Positions 33,655 through 45,600 of a DNA stretch of 64,000 nucleotides are shown piece after piece. The position numbers and the translations under genes are program-made. The stretch's first letter is position 1. Every line of letters starts with the position of its first letter. The notes below the pieces were generated by a model. That model saw only the letters and a program-made list of their open reading frames with translations. It ran no database searches and had not been told where the DNA came from. This stretch comes from Schistosoma mansoni (Eukaryota > Platyhelminthes > Trematoda > Strigeidida > Schistosomatidae), in the NCBI RefSeq assembly GCF_000237925.1, contig NC_031496.1, forward strand, positions 31,476,539 through 31,540,538, written 5' to 3'.

Positions 33655-34740
33655 TCCACCACAAGCTATAAGCCTGAGGTTCTAAGTGAAAGTGTGCCCC
33701 CGATTCAAGATGATCTCAATAACCTAACTATCTGGAGCGAAAAGTGGCAATTGCAATTTAACCTCCACAAATGCGGGATCATGCACTTTGGAAAGCACCC
33801 CTATGAACCCCAACTTTACTTAAATAAAAGTAAAGTCCAGACACTTAATTCAGTACACGATCTATGAATTAATTACACAGCAAGCCTAAACTTTAAAGCA
33901 CACGCCTCCTCTATTATTTCTAAAGCTAGACGTCTAATTGGCTTCATAACGAAAAATTTCTTCACGACAGATGCTAAGCTTACCCTTTACAAAATATGTA
34001 TACGACCTTCCCTAGAATACTGCTCTTTTATCTTCTCTAATATGAATACCACTGAAAAAATAGGAGTAGAAGATGTTCAAAGACGCTTTACACGCCAACT
34101 GCTAGGAAGTGACACCGCTCTTGACTACACAAGTAGATGTAAGCACCTCTATTTAGAAACTTTATGGCACCGTAGGTTAAGGAACAATCTGATATTTCTC
34201 TACAAAGCAATAAATGGACTGTCATTCCTAACCTCCTGCCCAACTATGATCAATGACCCAGCCTATAGACTAAGAAACAATGCATATACACTATTTACCG
34301 AAAAACACCAAAAACAAATGCGTTGTAGGTTTTTTACAGTTCGGTATAGTTTATTGTGGAACAGGTTGCCAATACCTATCCGTAACTGTGACACCTTTAC
34401 CAAATTTAAAAGGCTAATAACCCTGTTACTAAACTCTAAAGAACTTCACCAACTATTCCTTGAACTCCCACCTACCAATGAGGCACTTTATTATGGACCG
34501 CCTAATATCTAGACGGAACAAAAGTATAACGAACTCCATTGTCGTTAGTATGAATATAGCAAAACTAAAGAAAACATGTTTTATACTTCCCCACTACTTA
34601 TTGTTTATTAACCATGGCCTTCCGCTCCTAACCCTCATTTTCAGTTTCCAAATCTCTCTAATGGTTAAAACCAAATTATTCTTCCTAAGTGTCATGTCCT
34701 TTTATTTTTCTTATTACAAGTAAACAGATAACTCACTAAT
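33655..34740 (+). mobile_element. CR1/L2-like LINE, RT C-terminal part
   Basis: The plus strand encodes post-catalytic RT sequence typical of CR1-group LINEs: DDLNNLTIWSEKWQLQFN, HKCGIMHFGK, then an IRPSLEYCS-like region and an RRFTRQLLG...YLETLWHRRLR-like region. The last 156 codons (34042-34512) are open. There is at least one stop around 33866. The 5' part, including endonuclease and RT catalytic motifs, is missing. It differs from the other two CR1 groups in the window. Confidence 0.75.
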
Positions 34741-37700
34741 CTTATGGATGCTGACCAACTAAGGCCGATCAAAAGAAGCTCATATGTCCTAAATTCTTGT
34801 GAGTTGTTCAATGTTTTATTTTTCTTACCCTGAAAATTTTACAATATTCTCTTTCATATCCTCTGGTTTACTATTAGCCCTTACCATCTCTTAACCACAT
34901 TTAATCTGACTTGTCTCTTCTAACCTTTACCATTAGTTATCTTCATAGTAGTAAGATATATTAAATGGATATCTAACCCATAATACAAATGCTATTACCA
35001 TCTGATTTGCTTGTAACATGGAACTTGTAGAGACAGTGTATTCCAAATATGGTCCTTGATTAAAGCAATATTCATACCGACCAAAAACGTAAGAGAGCCT
35101 AACATCATAAAAGGAGGGAGGGTAGCGTTACTGACCAGCAAACATGATGGTGGGGAGATAACTTCAATCCACCCATGTCTGTGGGGCAGAACATATTAGT
35201 TACGGCTCCTTATGTCTAGTGGGATGTCACGAACCAACGGTATTGATGCGAAATTATTCATGCAAAATACCACTTTGAATCATGTTAAAAAAAAGCTGAA
35301 TTGGTTCCACTTCCTACCGAGTAATCCTAATACAAGCAGACAATACGATTGGTTAAAAACGAAGCCCACTATATATCCCATAAAATCTAAAAACAAAAAA
35401 AGAGAGTTCAAACAGCTTCTAAAGTAAAGGGAGACAGTCATTTGTATCGGAATGCTGTTTTCAGCACTTTATATTATAATTACACATTTTCATACTTCCT
35501 TCTGAACTACCTTCATTTATACAGTTCCTTATCCACTCATACCTTACCACGCTTATTTTTCTTTAACACATTAGTATATTCTTACCTAATAAGTACTTCA
35601 GTAACAGACAAATAGACTAAATGGTTATACCTTAACTATTCCTCCATGAATATTGTGTGCTCTGCTTTTCGCCCTTCCTTTTTCTTACACCTTTTTCAGC
35701 CTCCTGAAGATACTCCACCGAAAACAAATATGGCACGGGTGACTTCGTCCTACACCGTTATTAAAGCTTCCGATATTCTGGATGGATATAAGTTCGAAAC
35801 TCCTGAAAGCCCCCAACTTCGCATGTATCTATTCTCGACCATCAGTTGTATGTTGCAACGCTACCACCATAAAGTGCGCCAAGTGTGGTATTGACATGTT
35901 CCTTACGAAATCCATTTACATTCATGTCTTATGAAATATCAACCCACTTGAGTAATTTTCAACCGTGAAAATTGTAACTTCTTTAACAGTTTGATCTTGC
36001 CTGTAAACCGGCACGCCTCATGTAACAGACTGTTATTTGAGAATAAATTATTATTATTATTATTATTATTAAAGCTAGGAATAATAATGCAAGATTCCTA
36101 AGGTGATGTAATCATCATTACTAGATCAAGTCTGTAGAAAGTTTGTCTCCTATTTAAAAAGCTAATTTCATTATAGAGCCTCTTTTCAACAAGTCTAAGC
36201 CTGAGTCACATAGTTCTCAAGTCTTAAAGGAACAACCAACAAAGAGGACGATGCCACAAAGCCTTAAAAAAAGAGGAAAGTCAAAACATTCCAGGTATCG
36301 GCCACGGCCTACACCAACGTGTGCTTTTGTTGCAGCTCAACAGTGAGCCTGATAGTGGATTTAGGCACTGGACTGGTACACAACAAACTATGGCACCCAA
36401 ACAATGATACACTGGGACTATACTGAGAGGAACGGCCTCTCTCTCGGCCATAACTGTTCTCATATCCCCCAAACCAGGTCATGGCTCCTAAAAAACGGAA
36501 ACTTTACACACATAACTCCAGGTTTCTATAAAGGCTGGTGCATCAGTTCTTCAAAATACTGGCCAACGAACCTACACTCAGTGGGCTCTAAATTTATGGT
36601 CTTTGACTTATAATTGGCATCAAGCCCACCTGTATTCACGGGTTTGTTGGGACCCCAACGTCGCGGTTACAGGAAAGACCATTCATGTACAACGAATCTG
36701 CTAACTACAGCGGATAGACAGGACACAATCTTCCAACAAAAAGTAAGATGAATATCAGATACCTCGATTTCCCCTAAACATTTGTCATATCGTGTGTGTT
36801 TTTCAGTAAGCTCGTAATGACATTGGATCCTAACCACACTACTTTTGCAGCTGAGCATATAATTAATGGAAAGACTTATATTCGATAATTGACACGAAGA
36901 GAAGTTTAAAAATAGAGAACGCGGGGACATTAATTCAATTCAGCTGATCGGATGTCCTGGCTCAGCCTTGTAGGCTTGGTCATTCTTGTGTAACTTATCT
37001 CTTCTATTCATATTAAATATACTGTTCTATCTCCAGAGTAAATGTATTCTTCAGAAACGTCTGATTGTTATGATACGACGAGTCAGAATGGACAATGATG
37101 TGACTTCCACGTAAGATCTTATGGAACAGGTTTTCACATCGTTACAAATCTAAAAACTAGGATTAGGTCTAATATTAGAGTACTACAAATAACGAAGTAG
37201 GCCATAATTTTACAAGCCTAGGCTGAAAAGAATCGACTTGTTGACAGCTTCAATGATACCTGAATGATCAACGTTTCACGGTCGGAGTAAAGTCCTAACT
37301 TATCACCCCCAAAGTTCCTAGTGTTGTCCTTTAATTCACTGGGACTTTCGCTATTTTAAATTAACGAAGATGATATTCATCAGCTGGCTTCTGTTAATCT
37401 TAGACTTTGAAGAGAAGTTTTCAACCGAGATAATAAGCTAGCACTTAACAAGGATTTGATTCAACCCCAAAGTTGAGTGATTAATGATGACGTCAGTCCT
37501 TCAAAACATGGAGTATTTCACTTATGAAATGTCGCTAACTGCATAAACAACCTAGGTAACTGTCATCTAGAAGAGCTACCAGGTATCAAGCTCTGTGTGT
37601 TTAGGCACTCGGTTATCTAAAATATATGTTAGCTTTGAGAAAATGTCTATAGAGTAGATCTTACACTAGTAACTTCAAAGCACATGTCTGAATAGTTTGA

Positions 37701-38707
37701 CGGTGAAACGTTGCAGATAATTTTCGATTCTTGTTTGACTCAACTAGAGGTGATGACGGATAATGCTTCTTCCTCCACTTTGAATGAGCAATACTTCCAC
37801 ACAGTCTCCTCCTTGAACTGCAAACTTAATATGGAGGGAGAGATTCGTCGATCTGATGAGTGATTTGGGAGTTTTGTTGTCTGAGCTAGATGATTTGGCT
37901 GTGGAGCTTTCATTATTCTTCACAACATGATCAGAGCAAACTTCAGTCAGAAGTGAATTGTTCGAATTTACGTGTATATGACTCACGCTTTGTCCTGTCG
38001 ACATCAATTTTGGTCGGTTAGTATTGACCTGAAGATGCCACAAGTATCCGGAGCTTGAAAACGCCCTTACACTTACCATATTCATAATTGAAGGATACCA
38101 ACCATGTTAAAACGGAATTCAGAATTGAGGGGATGGAAGATATATTTGGAAAGCTGTCGATATATCGAGGAGCGTTTGGTCTGAGCTGGCTAATTTTTGT
38201 GAGGGATGCGTAGTACGGTGTGCTCACTCATGATCCGAATCAGATGTGTAACGAAAAGCCTTCAGTTAGGGTGTGCCCATCAAAACTAATGAGATGAGCG
38301 TCAATATCGAAGACCTACAAAACCATTCGTTTTGGGGGTTTGTTTGCCGTTACAGGCCTTTAATTCACCTTGATCTCCCTATTTATCTTGGCTATATCTC
38401 AACTTGATCCGATTTTTGGTCCTGTATTTGTCCATGATTTTTCTGATTGTTTGGTAGGTTGGATCAAATCATATAAGGCTGTTGGTTGCTGATTGATCCA
38501 AGTCCTAAGCTTCTAAAAATTTTCTGATATTCTGAGTATTTTCAAATGACACCAAGATATCTGTAATCTGATCATACGCAAAAGTACTTTGCGAAATTGT
38601 AGCTTTTCCATCCAAGTTTGCTTCCTAAACTCGAAGGACATGGTGAATAAACATGACCTCAGAAGGAAGGAAGACGTGCCTGATATCTTTTGCAAAATAA
38701 CTATAGA
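34741..38707. other. About 4 kb without a supported gene
   Basis: Several short ORFs, none with recognisable homology. At 38018-38227 a short minus-strand ORF is followed by a consensus GTAAGT...TTCAG pair about 45 nt apart, which may be a micro-intron, but the resulting frame soon stops. 36230-36660 is somewhat GC-richer and may be a repeat remnant. Confidence 0.4.
36047..36070. repeat. (TTA)n microsatellite
   Basis: Eight trinucleotide units after AGAATAAA, possibly the tail of an old retroelement or processed transcript. Confidence 0.8.
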
Positions 38708-38880
38708 CAAACTTCTACTCCTTAGGAGTTGTCAAATGCTGGAATTCACTGCCAACTGAGTTAGTTCAAGCGACCGAGGTTCCTGCCTGGACGTATTGAT
38801 GAACCACTGCTACTAGACATGGAAGCCCATTTAGCGAAAGCTTCTTCTTTTCCGTCCACAACCATTTGAACCATTCGATT
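38708..38880 (+). mobile_element. CR1-like LINE (group A) 3'-end fragment with internal deletion
   Basis: Matches the 3' end of the element at 39757-42480 (GAGTTGTCAAATGCTGGAAT, AGCGAAAGCTTCTTCT and others) but lacks about 110 bp between the last codons and the 3' UTR. Confidence 0.8.
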
Positions 38881-39756
38881 CCCTTCTATAAAAGCTCGGA
38901 AATGTTTTGGCAAATATTACTGCAAATCACATTGAATGTAGTTAAATGCTGATAATAATCACATTAAAGTACAATCTCACTACAACGGCCGGTTTTTCTT
39001 ATATTTTGGAATTCTTTCAACAACATTCAGGAATCACAATTACAAAAGTGGTATAATTTCAAGGTTTGGTCATTAATTTTATTGTTATCGAAGATTTTCG
39101 ACAGCCTTACTGTAACTACATCAGCTTTTGTAATAAAGCGCATCGCTTGAAGAGGAATTGGACAGACTTGGAAAAAGCGTGTACAAATTTTTATTTTGGC
39201 GGTAGTACAATACCATTTTCATTTAGTAATTTGTCTGATAAACCACGTAATTATGGGTTGATTTTCTTCTTTTCAGGTTTACGCTGACAACAGAATTTAT
39301 GATCTACAGAATGTACCAATCTATTTTCAGCACTGTCGTAAATCTTTAAAATTTTTTTGTTAATGGACATTTTCAACACACGTTTCATACTTCTAAATGT
39401 ATTCCATTGTGTGTAGAGAAACTTGTTTCATTGAGGAACGAAAGGCAGAAAGTTGATTAATTTGTTTGTGCTAGAAATTTTGCAATTCGAATAAAAAATA
39501 AACAAAATAACACACATCTGTGTCAAGAATAGATAATTGGGATTAAATTCTGAGATATTTCCTTTATACAGATACATTTATGAGAAAAATCTCACAGCTA
39601 CTTCAAGGCGACAAAGTCAACATCTTGGTTAGTTCACCTTTTATTCTCATCAAAGTTAGTAATTAATGTCTCATTTGTATTTCTTGCGTTCTCTTTTATT
39701 TCGCTTTTTGATTTGGTTATGAAACGGAGAATGAGATCCAGTTTTTCGCACTATAG
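38881..39756. other. Intergenic, nothing recognised
   Basis: Sequence between two copies of the same CR1 group. No gene seen. Confidence 0.4.
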
Positions 39757-42480
39757 ATACGGTCATGCCTGGATGCGCACCAACTTCACAACCAAGAGTT
39801 TCACAATCTTGATGAGTCAGTATGGTGCTCAGTAAGATTGTCTACAACCTCGAGGTGTCTAGTTGGGGTCATTTACAGGAAGCCCACTGCCGAAATCGAG
39901 TATGACAAACGTCTGCTGGAAGGATTAACTCGCTCTACGCGTCTCGGATTCTCTCATATCCTGATTCTAGGGGACTTCAAACTTCCTAAAATCAACTTCG
40001 TGGAACATACATACATTGGTGGTGCCAACTCTACTGAAGCTCTGTTCTTCAACCTTATCGGCGACCTGGGATTATTTGAAAATGTGAAGTCGGCAACCAG
40101 TTGGAGATACAGTCAGACGCCGTCGCGTTTAGACTGGGTATTCACAAATGAAGAATTCCTAGTTGACGACCTATCAATCCTGGCTCCTCTGGGGAAAAGT
40201 GATCACGCCGTCTTATCATTCAGCTTTGTCAGCAAAACGGAGCTACGATATCCTACTAGCAACAAGCGCTGGAACTTCAAACGGTTGAATGTGTTAGCTT
40301 TACAAGACTATCTACAACAGGTGGATTGGGATGTTCACCCTCAACTTGAAGTGGATGCTCATTGGGATTTTTTACTGCACACGATCTTATGTGCTACTGA
40401 GCATTCGGTTCCTAAAATGGTCCCAAAAAGCTACAAGCAACCCCCAATCATCAAGAACCGCACTCGTCGTTTGCTAAACCGCAAAAGTCACTGTTGGGCT
40501 GAATATAAACGAACTGATAACAAAGGCACGTACAGGCAATACAAACATATAAGGAACATATACACAAAGGCAATAAGAGAAGACAGGCTTCAGTTCCAGA
40601 CCAAGCTTATCGATAAATTCGTCTCCAATCCGAAAAGCTTGTTCAGTTATGCAGCTTCTCTTCGACAAGGCAAAATTGGAGTTTCCCAACTACTTGGTCC
40701 TAATGGCCCGACCAATAACGACAGTGATGCCGCTAACCTTTTGGCTGAACAATACTCCCGGACATTCCAGCTGACCCACATCAACCATACTGACGAACGC
40801 TTCACCTGCACCTCTACAAGACTTTCCGAAGTGGACCTGAGTGCTGACCTGGTGCTCCATAAACTGCAGCACCTAAGAAAAGACACTTTTCCTGGTCCGG
40901 ACATGGTTCATTCCGCTGTATTGAGGGAAGCAGCTTCAATCCTGGCGACACCACTTAGCGTGATGTTTGCACACTCGCTAAGCAGAGGCAAACTACCGGA
41001 AATATGGAAGCTGGCCCACATCACACCAATTTTCAAAGGAGGTCGACGCAGTGAACCCTCAAGCTACCGACCAGTGGCCCTTCTCTCCATACCTTCCAAA
41101 ATTATGGAATCCCTAGTATACGACGGCATACTAGAACACTTATCATCCTCAAAGTTCTTCTCGCCTCAGCAGCATGGTTTCAGAAAAGGTCATTCTTGTA
41201 TGACCAACATGCTGACTGCGGTGGATAGATGGACAACCATCCTTGATCGCAAGGGGAAGGTTGACGTCATCTACCTGGACTTCTCAAAAGCTTTTGATAG
41301 GGTCAACCATGCATGTCTTATCAAGAAGCTTGGATGATTGGGTATAAAACCCCCTTTGATTGATTGGCTCTCTTCATATTTAGAAAACCGACACTTTAAG
41401 GTCAGGGTTAACTTCACTCTCTCTCAGGCTATGGAAAGTCCTAGTGGGTTCCCCAGGGTTCAATACTAGGACCTCTTCTCTTCTTGATTTCTATTAACGA
41501 TCTTCCTCAACAAGTTTCATCTGACTTATTGCTTTTTGCTGATGATGTGAAACTTTGGAGAGAGATACGTAATCATAATGATATACTAGTTCTTCAGGAG
41601 GATCTGACTCGACTTCAAAGTTGGGCAGACGACAACGGGCTTACCTTCAACACTTCAAAGTGCAAGGTAGTCCATCTGAGACATGTTGCGGACTATAGTT
41701 ATAACTTAGGTAACTCCCCTCTAGAAGTTTCCCAAGTTGAAAAAGATTTAGGAGTGTTGGTACCCTACGACCTGAAATCGTATGCGAACTGTGACAAAAA
41801 CGCCTCTCAAGCAAACCTTGCACTGGTAACATTGAAGCGCATTTTTGGCCAGTTTGACGGTAGAACCTTCCATATAATCTTCAACAGTTTTATTCGTCCC
41901 CATTTAGAGTACGGAAACATAGTATTTCCTCCCTCCCTCCCTCCAAAAGGATAAGGAAACTCTGGAACGTATACAACGTCGAGCCACGAAATCAGTTCGG
42001 GGACTCAAATTTAAACTTTATGAAGAGCGCCTCAAATCACTTAACCTTTACCCGTTAGAGTACAGGCGTCTTAGAGGTGATCTTCTTATAACTTATAGTA
42101 TCCTTAATACTTCTGGTCATCCCCTTAAGCATCTTCTTAAGCTTAGTCATAACACTAACCTGAGAGGTAACTCCCAGAAATTGGAGACCCTACATAGCAG
42201 AACAGACTGCAGACACAACTTCTACTCCGTTAGAGTTGTCAAGTGCTGGAATTCGCTGCCGACTGAGCTAGTCCAAGCGACCTCCCAGGAGTCCTTTAAG
42301 AGGAAACTTGACTTATTCTTAAGGACTAAGGATAACATATTATTATGATTTACCAAATTCCTTTTTTCCTCTATTATCGTTTATATACCTAGGTTCTTAC
42401 CTGGAGGTATTGGTGATCCACTGCTACCAGACACGGAAGCCCGTTAAGCGAAAGCTTCTTCTATTCCGTCCTCAACCATT
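39757..42480 (+). mobile_element. CR1-like LINE (group A), 5'-truncated
   Basis: The open frame starts within the APE endonuclease domain (DESVWCSVRL, CLVGVIYRKP, LILGDFKLPKINF, and the catalytic SDHAVL at about 40200). It continues through the linker and RT (FPGPDMVHSAVL, SYRPVALLSI, QQHGFRKGHSCMT, YLDFSKAFDRVNH) to a TGA near 41337. After a frame change the catalytic FADDVKLW (about 41535) and the C-terminal region SFIRPHLEYGN follow, with a further break in a CCCT repeat near 41930. The 3' UTR ends about 42480. About three disabling changes, and the N-terminal endonuclease half is absent. It ends only some 200 bp before the PELO start codon. Confidence 0.9.
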
Positions 42481-42685
42481 TGAGTGACCAGTGACTAAAA
42501 AGTCATGTCTGTACAAGTGGTATCAGTTACTTTGAGAGCATGTATGGACTACCACTGCAAAACTAGCTGAAAGGATTAACGCAGTTCATCGGCTTACCAT
42601 CCTTAACTGTAGACAAAAAGAAGCGCACAGTTTATGCTTTCAAGGTCAGGTCAGCGTTGCTGTAAAGTTGTCTTGATAGACTACG

Positions 42686-45600
42686 ATGAAGGTTATTGGC
42701 AGGGAGCTGAATAAAAATTCATCTGGATATATTACGCTAATTGCAGAAAATGAGGAGGACATGTGGTTAACGTACAACTTAGTCCAGGTCGGAGATAAAA
42801 TGAGATGTTCCACAGTCAGAAAGGTCCAGAATGAATCTGCAACTGGTAGTGTGCAGACGAAGCAAGTGAGAACCAACCTAACAATAGAAGTAGAAAAGAT
42901 TGACTTCGATTTACAGGTGAGTATCACGAGGGTTCCTCATCATAATTTTATCAAGTCTCGGTTGATTATTTTTATCAGTAAAGTCCAAAGTTAAGATACT
43001 CGAAATGTGAATTCCAAAGGTTGTCTGATAGTGTGCGAACTTGTGAACGAAAGGTCCTGAAGAATATTATTGTATTGAGATTGATATGTTTGACTGGGAG
43101 CTTCAACAATAGAGTTGTCTTGAAACCTTGTTTTTTCTTTGGAGCAGCTAATATTACGCGTTGAATTCACTCTTTATAAACTTTAGTAGCCATATTCGTA
43201 ACAGTAAAATCTTAAAATAAATGACCTATGTGGCTTTGTTTTTGAACTTCAACCGAAATACTGTGAAGGGTTTAGAACAGTGCGAAGTAGATTTGTTTGA
43301 CGTGTGGTTTCCAAATTTTGTGGACCTTGACAACAAATAAGCTATTGGGACCAAAATGGAATTTCAGCTTTGTATGACAAGAAGAGCGTATCGCTATTTG
43401 AACTCATCCGAACAGTCGATTAGCTGATTACATTGGAAAATTCAAAATATTCTGAATCATCTGGGTTAAAACCTCTATTCTCCCGACCGTTGCTGCTACC
43501 TTGACGTGGTGGTCGGGCTTGCCTATCGTGATGATCCAATCGAGCTATGCTGGCTGGAACAATCGTTCCTCAAGGTCCTACCATGCCAGACAGGTCGGTT
43601 GAAGAGCGGTGAGACTAAAAGCAGCAATCCCAAGGTCCGAAGGCGAAGTCGTACTGCCGACTGTATAGTAGCCATATTCGTAACAGTAAAATCTTAAAAT
43701 AAATGACCTATGTGGCTTTGTTTTTGAACTTTAACCGAAATAACCGAAAAGGTCGACCTTAAAAATGCACACCTCGCCTTATCCCACGGATTTCCGTCTC
43801 CGGCGGTAAGGACCTTTAAAGAACGGAGCTAACACGTCAAAAATCCCCCACAAAAAGGCTGTGCGTGACCGGCCTCAAGCAGTTGTCCCTTGGGCACTGC
43901 GGTCACGCTCCCAGGTCGTTATGACCAACACTAATCCAACTTCTTTTTCAGGTCCCTCAAGAAATACCCTTCCACGGTGTGGGCAGCCGGGAAGTGATAC
44001 TAGCCCTCATACCCATAACTGCACACGAGACCAAGTTGGTCACTTTCAAATCCTTCCTACTCCTAATAACTCTCTTATCTCCACGACTAATTTTTCCCAC
44101 GTCCTTTTATCACCTCGCACCGCTAGGACAAACGATTCAAGTACACGGAACGTTATTCCTGGTCTCCTGAAACCACACTCTAAACTACATATAGGAACTT
44201 TTAATGTCCGAACATTGTGCCAAATAGGACAACAGGCTTCCTTACCTAGGACTTTAGAATCTTACACCATCGATGTGTGCTGCGTCTCCGAAACGCGCGT
44301 ACAAGATCCGAGTAGTGTCATTCATTTGACCTCACCTAATCAAAATAAAGATTCATCTCGATACACGCTTCGTGTATCTGGAAGCCCTGATGCTGCTTCC
44401 CGAGGCCTCGCTGGAGTAGGTATAGCATTAAGTCCTAGGGCAGAACTAGCTCTTTTAGACTGGATCCCAGTAGACAGTCGTCTATGCGCTGTCCGACTAA
44501 ACGGATCAGTAAGGACCCGGAAAGATAGGGAAACTCGTCGTTGCCTCTTCGTCGTCTCTGCCTACTCTCCCACTGACTGCAGCTCAGACGATATAAAAGA
44601 TGAGTTCTACAGGAAACTTTCTGACCTCCAAAAAGCTAGGCGTTCTGGTGTAGTAATAGTAGCAGGTGACTTTAATGCTCAAGTAGGTAAACTAAGTGAA
44701 AGGGAAAGACACCTGGGTGGATCTTATGGTGTCATGGTGAAAAGAACAGATAATGGCGACCGTCTGTTGCAGCTATGCTCAGGTAACCGCCTATTTCTTG
44801 GGCAATACTAACTTTAAGCATAAGGAAAAACATCTTTTGACATGGCGACCCCCGAATTCGTCCAACCGTTGGACCCAATTAGATCACATCGCTATCAGCC
44901 ACCGATGGAGGGGCTCGATAGAAGACTGTCGCTCATTCTGGAGCACATGTTTAGATTCAGATCATGCTCTAGTGCGAGCACGTATCTGTCTGCGTCTTAC
45001 TGGAAGTAGGAAAGACACTGTAGGGAAGCCTCTAAGGGTTCTACTTAATGATAGGCAAGCTAAGAATATATTTCAGGAACAACTAGAAAAACAGTTAGGC
45101 AGCCATATAAGTTATGCCCACCCCGAGGCAGCGTGGAATGACATCCGAAAAGCTGTGGAAACAGCAGTGATATCCGCTGGTAAGGTAAACCATAAGGTTA
45201 GCGAGAAACAATGGATCTCGGCAGCATCTACCGCACTGATAGATGCTCGAAAACTCATCTCACCTGGCTCTGAACATAATGAAGAGCGGAGTCAACTTAA
45301 GCGCAGGCTAATAAGAAACCTACGTAATGATCGTGAACAGTGGTGGGTAGCGAAAGCAAGAGAGATGGAAAAGGCAGCGGCAATAGGTAATAGTAGGCAG
45401 TTATTCAGACTCGTTAAAAAAACCGGTATTAGGAACCCAAGTATCAGTGAAACCATCTCAGATAAAGATGGGCATATAATTCATTCTCAATCCAGGAGAT
45501 TGGATCGATGGTCAGAACACTTTAGGGATCAGTTCAACTGGCCTTCAGCCACACTTCAGTTACCCACGATCCCCAGTCGTCCTGAATGGCAAATTGATGT

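Noticed and set aside
38018-38227. Short minus-strand ORF followed by a GTAAGT...TTCAG micro-intron
   Set aside because: Splicing leads to a stop within three codons and no homology was recognised.
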